Assembly: GCA_965215845.1 (NCBI GenBank)
Contig: CBDCEL010000003.1
Location: forward strand, 496,001 to 560,000
Source of the DNA: Aurantibacter_A sp965215845
GTDB taxonomy: Bacteria; Bacteroidota; Bacteroidia; Flavobacteriales; Flavobacteriaceae
DNA: 64,000 bases
Direction: 5' to 3'
This document shows, one piece after another, positions 56,869 through 64,000 of the stretch. Below the pieces are notes generated by a model, which was not told the origin of the DNA, did not search any database, and worked only from the letters and a program-made list of their open reading frames with translations. A program made the position numbers and the translations under genes. Numbering within the stretch: position 1 is the first letter of the stretch; each line of letters begins with the position of its first letter.

Positions 56869-58086
56869 ATGAAAAAATTACCGGTAACCGTACTCAGCGG
56901 TTTCTTGGGCGCGGGCAAGACCACCTTGCTCAACCATATCTTACATAATAAAGAGGGGCTTAAAGTGGCCGTTATTGTCAACGATATGAGCGAGGTGAAT
57001 ATCGATGCGCAGCTCGTTGAGAACGAAAATACCCTTTCCCGCACCGAGGAGAAATTGGTCGAGATGTCTAACGGCTGCATCTGCTGCACGCTTCGGGAAG
57101 ACCTGATGGTGGAGGTAGAAAAATTGGCCAAGGAAAACAAGTTCGATTATCTTCTGATTGAAAGTACCGGTATCTCCGAACCCATTCCAGTAGCGCAGAC
57201 CTTTAGTTTTGAAAGCGAGGACGGCGGTATCGACCTGAGTCGCTTCAGTTATGTCGATACTATGGTCACGGTAGTCGATGCCTACAATTTCCTAAAGGAC
57301 TTTTCGAGTCCCGAATATCTGACCGACCGGAATCTGACGGATATAGAGGGCGATGTACGCACAATTGTGAACCTGTTGACCGACCAAGTAGAGTTTGCAA
57401 ACGTCATCCTTCTCAACAAAGCAGACCTTGTCTCCGAACCTGAGTTGCGCAAGCTGTACGACATATTGCACAAGCTTAACCCCGGGGCAAAGATCATTCC
57501 CACCAAAAATTCGGTAGTCGAGCTTCGGGAAGTAATCGATACAGGTCTGTTCGATTTCGAGGAGGCCGAAACCTCGGCAGGCTGGATAAGGGAATTGGAA
57601 AATGACCATATTCCCGAAACCGAGGAATACGGTATCGGGTCGTTCGTTTTTCGACAGAAAAGACCTTTTCATCCCGAGCGGTTCCTCGACTTTGCAAACA
57701 ACCGCTTTCCTACGAACATCATCCGAAGCAAAGGGCTGTTCTGGTTAGCCTCGAGGTCTGACCAGGCTTTGATATGGAGTACGGCCGGCGGCTCCACCAA
57801 AGTTGACCCCGCCGGGGTCTGGTGGGCTTCCATGCCCTTTTCGGAACGCATTAACTATGCCTCCTTTGTCGACAATCAAAAATTGATCGAGTCGGAATGG
57901 GTCGCGCCTTTTGGAGACCGGAAAATCGAATTGGTCTTTATCGGGCAATATCTCGATGTGCCGGCAATATCCAAGCTACTTGAAAAATGTTTGCTTACCG
58001 ATAAGGAGCTAGCCGATTGGAAAAAGGGGAATTTCCCAACGACGGATTATTGGCCCATAGCAAGTTACGAACCTTTAAATGCATAA
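56869..58086 (+). CDS. COG0523/CobW family GTPase (probable metallochaperone)
   Basis: A 405-residue G3E GTPase. Walker A is FLGAGKTTLLNHIL; the family metal-binding motif is GCICCTLRED (Cys70, 72, 73); IESTGISEP and LLNKADL are the G3 and G4 elements. The CobW C-terminal domain follows after about residue 245 (FRQKRPFHPERF, WASMPFSERINYA). Members of this family, such as ZNG1/ZagA, deliver zinc to client proteins under zinc shortage. It heads a tightly packed run of six genes. It has no long His tract. Confidence 0.92.
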   Translation: MKKLPVTVLSGFLGAGKTTLLNHILHNKEGLKVAVIVNDMSEVNIDAQLVENENTLSRTEEKLVEMSNGCICCTLREDLMVEVEKLAKENKFDYLLIESTGISEPIPVAQTFSFESEDGGIDLSRFSYVDTMVTVVDAYNFLKDFSSPEYLTDRNLTDIEGDVRTIVNLLTDQVEFANVILLNKADLVSEPELRKLYDILHKLNPGAKIIPTKNSVVELREVIDTGLFDFEEAETSAGWIRELENDHIPETEEYGIGSFVFRQKRPFHPERFLDFANNRFPTNIIRSKGLFWLASRSDQALIWSTAGGSTKVDPAGVWWASMPFSERINYASFVDNQKLIESEWVAPFGDRKIELVFIGQYLDVPAISKLLEKCLLTDKELADWKKGNFPTTDYWPIASYEPLNA

Positions 58087-58098
58087 AATCAGTTAGAT

Positions 58099-58815
58099 AT
58101 GATCATTACGAACAATCTTACAAAAAAGTACGGTGACCAAATTGCCCTTGATCGTTTGGAACTCAAGGTTAATGAAGGCGAAATCTATTGCCTTCTCGGG
58201 GCCAACGGTGCCGGAAAGACCACCACCATCAATCTGTTATTGGGCTTTATCAAGCCCACTTCAGGAAGTGCCTTTATCAACCAACTGAATGTTCAGGAAA
58301 ACCAGAAGGCAACGAAAAAATTCTTGGCATATATCCCTGAAAACCTGATGCTGTATCCCAGTCTTACCGCCGTGGAAAACCTTGACTATTTTTCGGGAAT
58401 TGCGGGAAAAAGACTATCCAATCAAGATTTAAAGGGATTTCTTGAGGAAGCAGGATTACAACCGGAGGCATTTGATAAGCGTATTTCCACATTTTCAAAG
58501 GGCATGCGCCAGAAAGTGGGCATCGGCATAGCTTTGGCCAAGGATGCCAAAGTACTACTATTGGATGAACCCACTTCAGGATTAGACCCCAAGGCCAGCA
58601 ATGAATTCGGCCATTTATTACAGAAACTCAGGAGAAATGGAGTGGCCACTTTGATGGCCACCCATGATCTATTTCGCGCCAAAGAAGTGGCAACCCACAT
58701 CGGTATCATGAACGACGGCCGATTGAAACAGCAGTTCGACGCCGACGACCTTTCCCTTCCCGAACTGGAGAAGGCCTATCTCAACACCATGGAATATAAA
58801 GAATTGGCGTTATGA
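58099..58815 (+). CDS. ABC transporter ATP-binding protein
   Basis: A 238-residue ATPase of an ABC-2-type transporter. Walker A is LGANGAGKTTTINLLLG; the signature is STFSKGMRQKVGIGIALA; Walker B VLLLDEPTSGLDPKAS; the switch His is in LMATHDLFRA. It follows the CobW gene after 12 bp and overlaps the first permease gene by 4 bp. Full motifs indicate an active pump; substrate unknown. Confidence 0.93.
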   Translation: MIITNNLTKKYGDQIALDRLELKVNEGEIYCLLGANGAGKTTTINLLLGFIKPTSGSAFINQLNVQENQKATKKFLAYIPENLMLYPSLTAVENLDYFSGIAGKRLSNQDLKGFLEEAGLQPEAFDKRISTFSKGMRQKVGIGIALAKDAKVLLLDEPTSGLDPKASNEFGHLLQKLRRNGVATLMATHDLFRAKEVATHIGIMNDGRLKQQFDADDLSLPELEKAYLNTMEYKELAL

Positions 58816-60218
58816 TCTCAAAGACGTTTTTAAAGGAAACCAAGGAACTATTGCGTGAAGGGCGTGTTCGCGCCGCCTTTGTCATAGTAATCTTGTTGAT
58901 GGGAGTAGCTGTGTGGATCAGTGCCCGGCAATATCGGAATATAAACGAACAGTATGCCGCGGCCCGAACGGCTGAGCGAGCTATATGGGATAACCAAGGC
59001 GAGAAAAATCCGCATTCCGCGGCACACTACGGCACCTATGCCTTTAAACCTAAATACCCCTTATCCTTGGTGGATCAAGGTGTGGACAAGTTTGCGGGCA
59101 CCTCAATCTTCTTGGAAGCGCACAAACGCAATGAGGCCCAATTTAGTGCAGCGGCAGACCAAACGGGATTGGCCCGTTTTGGTGATTTGACACCCGACTT
59201 CATTCTGCTGTTCATCATACCCCTGCTCATCATTCTTCTGGGGTACAACAGTTTCACCAAAGAACGGGAAATGGGAACCCTGACCCTGTTGAAGAGCCAA
59301 GGGATATCCAATTGGAAATGGTTGTTGGGAAAATGGACGGCCCTCTTCCTGCCCATTTTTATCATTACTACGGTTTTATTCATTCTCGCCGGAGCGCTTC
59401 TGGGCAACCTCGATGATTTTGGGGTATTCAGTTGGAGTTCTTTGTTTGCGATGTTCTTAGTGTATATGGGCTATTACATCATTTTTATCAACATCGTTCT
59501 TTTGATTTCCTCAAAGACCAAAAAATCAGGGATTTCCTTGGTGGTTTCCCTTTGCGTTTGGATTCTGGCATGCTTGGCCGCTCCAAAGGCAGCAAGCAAT
59601 ATTGCCGAGAGTAAACACCCCTACCCTACGCGACAGGAATTTGCGGCCAATGTGCTAAAGGATAAAAAAGTAGGCTTAGACGGACATAATCCCTGGAGTA
59701 AGGAAGCAAAACGGTTAGAAGAAAATGTACTCAAGGAATACGGAGTTGACAGCCTACATCAACTCCCCTTTAATTTTGATGGCTATCGCATGCAAAAAGG
59801 AGAAGAACATGAGGCCGAAGTTTATTTCAAACACTATAATCATCTTAAAAATCAATACGCCGATCAATCAAAAGTGTATCGAAGTCTGGCGGCAATTTCA
59901 CCGTATCTGCCTACTCGTTTCTTGAGTATGGCCCTGGCACATACCGACTACGCGACCCACTGGGACTTTGCGGACGCCGCGGAGCAATATCGCATCGCTA
60001 CCCAAAGGTTTTTGAACGATAATTTTGCCGAAAATTCGTCCTATGGTGAATGGAGCTACCGGGCAGATGCCAATGTTTGGAAAAATCTTCCCGCTTTCGA
60101 CTATAACCCACCAAAATTAGGTTCCATCCTCTCTCGAAATACTTCGAATGTAGGGATTTTATGCCTTTGGCTATTGGCCTCGTTCGGACTCTTATTCTTC
60201 ACCGTTAAAACCATTTGA
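58812..60218 (+). CDS. ABC-2 type permease with DUF3526-like region
   Basis: A 468-residue membrane protein. The first helix is RAAFVIVILLMGVAVWISA, then a large extracytoplasmic loop of about 110 residues (SARQYRNINEQYAAARTAER onward), a group of five helices beginning FILLFIIPLLIILLGYNSF, another long loop, and a last helix VGILCLWLLASFGLLFFTV. This matches ABC-2 permeases with the DUF3526 insertion. Overlaps of 4 bp on both sides show tight translational coupling with the ATPase and the second permease. Confidence 0.85.
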   Translation: MISKTFLKETKELLREGRVRAAFVIVILLMGVAVWISARQYRNINEQYAAARTAERAIWDNQGEKNPHSAAHYGTYAFKPKYPLSLVDQGVDKFAGTSIFLEAHKRNEAQFSAAADQTGLARFGDLTPDFILLFIIPLLIILLGYNSFTKEREMGTLTLLKSQGISNWKWLLGKWTALFLPIFIITTVLFILAGALLGNLDDFGVFSWSSLFAMFLVYMGYYIIFINIVLLISSKTKKSGISLVVSLCVWILACLAAPKAASNIAESKHPYPTRQEFAANVLKDKKVGLDGHNPWSKEAKRLEENVLKEYGVDSLHQLPFNFDGYRMQKGEEHEAEVYFKHYNHLKNQYADQSKVYRSLAAISPYLPTRFLSMALAHTDYATHWDFADAAEQYRIATQRFLNDNFAENSSYGEWSYRADANVWKNLPAFDYNPPKLGSILSRNTSNVGILCLWLLASFGLLFFTVKTI

Positions 60219-61642
60219 CCATGTTATCCTACAATTTTAAATACGAATTGAAACTGTTACTGCGAAGCCGTTGGATACAACTATTGAGCATCATATTGTT
60301 GTTGCTTTTTGGCTTCTCGGCCTACAATGGCGTACAAAAAATGGAAAAGCGAAAAAAAGACATCTCCGCGGCCCATGACGAAGTCAAGGAAAACGATGCG
60401 ATGATGTTAAAGTTGTTGGATTCCGTAGAGCGGGGCCTTGAGGTAAGCGTGCCTTATTGGACTATTCCCAACAGCCCCATGGCCGTGGGCAATTACCACC
60501 CCCGTGTGGCCGCAATGGATCCGCAACCCATGGCCTTTATTTCTACAGGACAAGCCGACTTGTTCACCCATTATGTAAAACCCACGGTGTCAGGAGATGA
60601 TTTTGCCCTCAACTTTACCGAGATGACGAGTCCGGTGCAATTGCTATTCGGCAGTTTTGATCTGGCCTTTGTCATCGTTTACCTAATACCCTTGCTTGTC
60701 ATTGCCTTTTCTTACAACGTACTTTCGTCAGAAAAGGAAAGCGGATCACTTCGGTTGTTGGCGGCCCAACCCATCGACGTCCAAAATTGGGTATTGCAAA
60801 AACTGGGATTGCGATTTTTCTGGCTATCGGCTTTGGTCGTTGGGGCCTTGACCTTGGTTTTTTTGGTGATGGATATGCATCCTCTTGCCCAAACAGCTGC
60901 GTTTTTTGGTCTATTGGGGCTGATCCTTGCCTATATACTTTTTTGGTTTGCCCTTGCATTTTTAATCAATCTATGGATTGGGAGCTCGGCAAAAAATGCT
61001 GTTGCCTTACTCGGGTTGTGGGTGGTTTTCGTGCTTTTAGTGCCCTCTGTACTCAATCAATTGGGCAATACACTCTATCCCATGCCTTCACGAACCTTGA
61101 TGATCAACGAAATGCGCAGCCTAAAAGCCGAGGCCACCAAAAGACAAGATGAGATCTTGGACAACTTTTTAAGGGATCATCCCGAGTATGCACTGAACGA
61201 CAGCACACAATCACGCGGATTTTACCATCGCTACATGGCTTCCCAAAAATTGATAAAGGAAGAATTGACTCCCTTGGTGAACGCCTATGAAGAACAATTA
61301 CAAAAACAGCAAAACTGGATTGGAAAATTCAAATGGGTTTCCCCGGCCGTCATCGCCCAGGAATCCTTGAACCAAATGGCCGGCACTTCCACCCAAGATT
61401 ATGAAAACTTCAGAAAACAAGTAGTAGGCTTTGCCGATGAGTGGCGGGGACACCTACTTCCACTTTTGTACAACAATACCGATTTCACAAAAGCGGACAT
61501 AGCAAACCTGCCCGTGTTTGAATACGGCCGCCTGCAAAGGGCATCACTTGCACCGCTGGTGATTTTTTTAATTGCGATCGGGGTATTCGGCATCGGGTTT
61601 TTAGCTGCAAAAAGAAAAAAATCAAATCTAATAATTACTTAA
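60215..61642 (+). CDS. ABC-2 type permease with DUF3526-like region (second subunit)
   Basis: A 475-residue permease of the same type and topology as its neighbour: one N-terminal helix (WIQLLSIILLLLFGFSAYNG), a long loop with PMAVGNYHPRVAAMDPQP, the helix group beginning LAFVIVYLIPLLVIAFSYNV, a second loop, and a final helix APLVIFLIAIGVFGIGFLA. The two probably form a heterodimer driven by the ATPase. ABC-2 systems are usually exporters, which is unexpected in a metal-uptake setting. Confidence 0.85.
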   Translation: MTMLSYNFKYELKLLLRSRWIQLLSIILLLLFGFSAYNGVQKMEKRKKDISAAHDEVKENDAMMLKLLDSVERGLEVSVPYWTIPNSPMAVGNYHPRVAAMDPQPMAFISTGQADLFTHYVKPTVSGDDFALNFTEMTSPVQLLFGSFDLAFVIVYLIPLLVIAFSYNVLSSEKESGSLRLLAAQPIDVQNWVLQKLGLRFFWLSALVVGALTLVFLVMDMHPLAQTAAFFGLLGLILAYILFWFALAFLINLWIGSSAKNAVALLGLWVVFVLLVPSVLNQLGNTLYPMPSRTLMINEMRSLKAEATKRQDEILDNFLRDHPEYALNDSTQSRGFYHRYMASQKLIKEELTPLVNAYEEQLQKQQNWIGKFKWVSPAVIAQESLNQMAGTSTQDYENFRKQVVGFADEWRGHLLPLLYNNTDFTKADIANLPVFEYGRLQRASLAPLVIFLIAIGVFGIGFLAAKRKKSNLIIT

Positions 61643-61653
61643 AAAACATCATT

Positions 61654-62127
61654 ATGATTGCGAAAGAAGAAGTAGAAAATGCCCAGAAAGTATGGGGGGA
61701 AGGCGTTGTTAGAATCGGAAGCCTTCAAAATGACAGGGGCGAATGTGAATCGTTTACGGAAGAATTTGTCGGAAAGCAATACGATTTCGGCAACAAAGAA
61801 GTATTGTTCAAACCCACAAAGACGTCGGAAAAACAATTTAGAATCACCAAAGCCGGTGCCGTTTCCTACTTTATAGGTGGCAACGACGATTTTTCCGAGG
61901 ATAATGGCTTTGCCTTGCAACCTTGGACCAAGGTACGTTTTGAAAATGCGGCCTTAATACTTGAAGAAAGTCGTGCCCTGGCAATGGGCAACTATTTCTT
62001 TACCAATACCAATGGGGATGAAACCAAGGTAGAATACACCTTTGGCTATGTCAAGTCTGACAGTGGCGACCTGAAAATCGATGTACATCATTCCTCGCTG
62101 CCCTTTAATCCAGGACCTGCGGTATGA
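61654..62127 (+). CDS. NTF2-like protein of the metal island
   Basis: A 157-residue cytoplasmic protein. Its pattern, with an N-terminal helix EEVENAQKVWGEGVVRIGSL and strands VLFKPTKTSEKQFRITKAGA, FALQPWTKVRFENAALILEE and AMGNYFFTNTNGDETKVEYT, ends with KIDVHHSSLPFNP. It fits a SnoaL/NTF2-like cone fold. I recall close relatives labelled phosphoribosyl-AMP cyclohydrolase in proteobacteria, but none of the HisI motifs seen in the hisIE gene of this window is present. It starts 11 bp after the permease and overlaps the next gene by 4 bp. The conserved HH near its end might bind metal. Confidence 0.72.
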   Translation: MIAKEEVENAQKVWGEGVVRIGSLQNDRGECESFTEEFVGKQYDFGNKEVLFKPTKTSEKQFRITKAGAVSYFIGGNDDFSEDNGFALQPWTKVRFENAALILEESRALAMGNYFFTNTNGDETKVEYTFGYVKSDSGDLKIDVHHSSLPFNPGPAV

Positions 62128-62663
62128 CACTCGACGGATTGACATCTGAAAATTGCCTGTTCCTGGTCTGCCCGATGGACCAGATCGAAGGCATCCTGAC
62201 CAGGTCTTACAAGGGCAGGGCCTTTTTTTATACTGCCCTTGGTTGCTGTTTTGAGTGGGATAAGACCACACAGAAAAGCATCGTTTCCTTCATGGAATAC
62301 CGCAAAGTTGACCAAATCACCTTCATCACAAAAGTGACCAATCGATTCTATGGAGCAGCGTTCAAAAAGGGAGTCGATGCGGCGTCCTTTCCCGTCGAAA
62401 GGGAATTAGCGGCCCTACAACTGGCTATACCAGACCATATTCAAGACAAGGGTTATCCGATGTCAAAGTCTTGGCTTTTGGCGGCCCGACATCTAAAACG
62501 TCAGGAAAGACACCTCCTTAAAACCTCTTTTTTGGGTGACATGTTGACAAAACAGCAGGTTACGGTAAAAAGCATGGTGTACGACCCCGACAAAAAGATA
62601 TTTAAAACACCGGACATCATTGAAAGAAAGGCTTTGGTGCATGGTTGGGTATCATTAAACTAA
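62124..62663 (+). CDS. Divergent beta-carbonic-anhydrase-like protein
   Basis: A 179-residue protein that I do not recognise with certainty. The order of elements recalls beta-carbonic anhydrases: CLFLVCPMDQIEGIL where CxDxR is expected, AFFYTALG for the RNAGN-like strand, SIVSFMEYRKVDQITFITKV before the GHxxCG position (here TNRFYGAA), and QQVTVKSMVYDPDKKIF for the late GxVYDxxTG strand. If the alignment is right, the zinc His and second Cys are lost and only Cys16 remains, so it would not be a normal zinc enzyme. It is coupled to the NTF2-like gene by a 4-bp overlap. Confidence 0.5.
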   Translation: MTLDGLTSENCLFLVCPMDQIEGILTRSYKGRAFFYTALGCCFEWDKTTQKSIVSFMEYRKVDQITFITKVTNRFYGAAFKKGVDAASFPVERELAALQLAIPDHIQDKGYPMSKSWLLAARHLKRQERHLLKTSFLGDMLTKQQVTVKSMVYDPDKKIFKTPDIIERKALVHGWVSLN

Positions 62664-62684
62664 ACCATATTCATCACGTATGAT

Positions 62685-62915
62685 ATGATTCGATTTATAG
62701 ACATACAATTTCCAATTTGTTGTGTTCGCCGTTGTTCTCAAGATGAAGCCGAAGACTTTCTTATGGTAGAATCACCACCTGAAGTCATGGTTTTAAAGAG
62801 TCGCGGCGAAATCAGATTGGACATTGGAGCATCTATTTCGTTGACCGAAACGGAAAAGAGAACAATAACCGTATATGGTAGCACTTCTGAAGGTTTTTTT
62901 AACTCCATCTGTTGA
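62685..62915 (+). CDS. Doubtful small frame (76 aa)
   Basis: A 76-residue frame (MIRFIDIQFPICCVRRCSQD at the start) with an ATG 22 bp after the preceding gene. It has four Cys in total, no signal peptide, and no recognised domain. It may be a small gene of the metal island, a decayed remnant, or chance. The region 62664-63005 otherwise shows nothing that I can support. Confidence 0.25.
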   Translation: MIRFIDIQFPICCVRRCSQDEAEDFLMVESPPEVMVLKSRGEIRLDIGASISLTETEKRTITVYGSTSEGFFNSIC

Positions 62916-63005
62916 AGACGGTTCTTTAAAGGATTACGATTACAGTACAGTATGAAATAGGCAACATCGCAACGATCAAAAACCTTGACAATAAATATGC
63001 AGACC

Positions 63006-63590
63006 ATGAACCTTAATAAAACTATATATACCCTATTGGTCTCCACACTTTTGGCATTTTCAGGCTATTCACAATCTATGGAGACCATTACGGCAAAGGC
63101 GACAACCCAACTGGAACAAAAAAAACAAGGAACGAAAAAGCTTGATTTTTTGGTCGGGGAATGGGAAAGTGAAACTTGGTACCATCATAATGGAAAACGA
63201 CCTGAAAGGCCTGAAAAAGGAACTTACAAAGCAGAATGGACCTTAAATGGTGCCTTTATCACCGATGCTATTTCAGCCAGTCATCAAGGGAAAATGTATT
63301 TGGGCAAAAGCTATCATTCCTATAATCCGCATACCCAACTTTTTGAGACTTGGTATTTTGACAGTGATGGCTTGGTGGTACTTTACCCCAACGGTCAGTG
63401 GGAGGATTCCAAAACACTTGTTTTCATCGGAAAAGATGCCAACCCCAGTGGCGTGGTAGAGAAGAGAACCTATTTCAAGGTTCATTCCCCTGATTCTTTT
63501 GATTTAGTGGAAAAACAGGACTATGGAGATGGTAAAGGCCTTGTAACGGTACTCGAAGTTAAATACAAACGTGTCACGAATGGTAAATAA
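63006..63590 (+). CDS. Secreted DUF1579-like protein
   Basis: A 194-residue protein with a signal peptide (MNLNKTIYTLLVSTLLAFSG). The mature part has KLDFLVGEWESETWYHHNGK, AEWTLNGAFITDAISASHQG, MYLGKSYHSYNPHTQLFETW and YFKVHSPDSFDLVEKQDYGD, the strand pattern of DUF1579, a lipocalin-like beta barrel. ATG at 63006 is chosen as the start of the signal peptide; 62997 is also possible. The family has no settled function. It abuts the DUF5916 gene downstream. Confidence 0.78.
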   Translation: MNLNKTIYTLLVSTLLAFSGYSQSMETITAKATTQLEQKKQGTKKLDFLVGEWESETWYHHNGKRPERPEKGTYKAEWTLNGAFITDAISASHQGKMYLGKSYHSYNPHTQLFETWYFDSDGLVVLYPNGQWEDSKTLVFIGKDANPSGVVEKRTYFKVHSPDSFDLVEKQDYGDGKGLVTVLEVKYKRVTNGK

Positions 63591-63606
63591 TGTTTCGTCC
63601 CAGAAA

Positions 63607-64000
63607 ATGGGACTGAAGAAATATGGGCGTTATATTTCATGTCTTCTGTTTATATGCAATTTAATAGGACTGAAAGCCCAAGAAAAAGAAACCGATAATT
63701 TCCCCCCACCCGACCAGCCTGTTGAAGTCGCAATTGAAAGAACCCAGGCCCAAGTAAAGGTCGATGGAATGCTTGACGAGTCCGATTGGGCCGAAGCTGC
63801 CATTACCGATGATTTTTTTCGAATAGAACCCAGACAGGGCGGCACACTCAAGTATAAAACCGAAGTGCGTTTTCTATACGATGACAAAAACCTGTATGTC
63901 GGTGCATTTTGTAAAGACTCCGTTGGCATCAAGGGTATCCGGATTCAAGATTTACGCAGGGATTTCAGCTGGGGGGAGAACGATCTTTTTGGAATTGCCC
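63607..64000 (+). CDS. CBM9-like / DUF5916 protein, N-terminal part (cut by the right edge)
   Basis: The frame runs to the end of the window, giving about 131 residues. ATG at 63607 starts a signal peptide (MGLKKYGRYISCLLFICNLI, then GLKAQ); an ATG at 63580, overlapping the previous gene by 11 bp, is in frame and also possible. After a Pro-rich linker, the CBM9-like opening VKVDGMLDESDWAEAAITDD and FLYDDKNLYVGAFCKDS closely parallel the protein at 1283-3454. It is probably a paralogous outer-membrane protein of unknown role. Confidence 0.8.
   Translation, partial: MGLKKYGRYISCLLFICNLIGLKAQEKETDNFPPPDQPVEVAIERTQAQVKVDGMLDESDWAEAAITDDFFRIEPRQGGTLKYKTEVRFLYDDKNLYVGAFCKDSVGIKGIRIQDLRRDFSWGENDLFGIA

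Noticed and set aside
61654..62127. Assignment as phosphoribosyl-AMP cyclohydrolase
   Set aside because: None of the Cys/Asp motifs of HisI is present; the pattern fits an NTF2-like fold better.

Overview
The window looks like chromosomal DNA of a marine-type member of the Flavobacteriaceae (Bacteroidota). The evidence is the PorX regulator of type IX secretion, fused LpxC-FabZ and HisIE, DUF5916 and head-GIN (DUF2807) proteins, TonB receptors with a carboxypeptidase-like N-terminal domain, Bacteroidota-type promoters (-7 box TAnnTTTG), and an almost complete absence of Shine-Dalgarno sequences. No rRNA, tRNA, CRISPR array, phage or insertion sequence was recognised.

Layout. 1-5.3 kb: envelope proteins (DUF1349, a CBM9/DUF5916 outer-membrane protein, a beta-barrel protein, a DUF2807 lipoprotein). 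5.4-15.1 kb (minus strand): a complete histidine operon hisG-hisD-hisC-hisB-hisH-hisA-hisF-hisIE, with four non-his genes between the last members (two GNAT acetyltransferases, a DUF1572/DinB-like protein, a four-helix-bundle protein). It is preceded by a leader peptide with three consecutive His codons and a terminator/antiterminator, a textbook attenuator. 15.2-18.9 kb: SPFH protein, VWA membrane protein, fabG. 19-24.9 kb (minus): sucD, an lpxD paralogue, efp, lpxA, lpxC-fabZ and lpxD, i.e. lipid A precursor synthesis. 25-28.2 kb: an HD-domain hydrolase divergent from porX-tsaE. 28.2-39.5 kb: mixed metabolism and regulation (alanine dehydrogenase, proline dehydrogenase, aroB, an Lrp regulator, an M14 peptidase, an XRE regulator, TerC, a sterol-desaturase-like protein). 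39.6-46.1 kb (minus): mscL, topoisomerase IV parC and parE, ychF. 46.2-52.8 kb: an arginase-family enzyme, a ferredoxin divergent from a LuxC-type acyl-CoA reductase, then serC, a second four-helix-bundle gene, a serA-type dehydrogenase and small envelope proteins.

52.9-62.7 kb holds the most interesting block, which I read as a metal (probably zinc) acquisition island. It contains a ZnuD-like TonB receptor bracketed by two small membrane proteins with the same layout (His segment, CxxC, FLRxPP tail), an acidic lipoprotein, a COG0523/CobW GTPase with the CxCC motif, an ABC-2 transporter with two permeases, an NTF2-like protein and a divergent carbonic-anhydrase-like protein. The last six genes are nearly contiguous. 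The window ends inside a second DUF5916 gene.

Non-coding DNA is rich in repeats: REP-like hairpins, degenerate 7-11-bp tandem repeats directly upstream of start codons, and an in-frame repeat-derived insertion inside hisA. Several of these lie between or inside the histidine genes. All calls come from reading the sequence; no database search was run.
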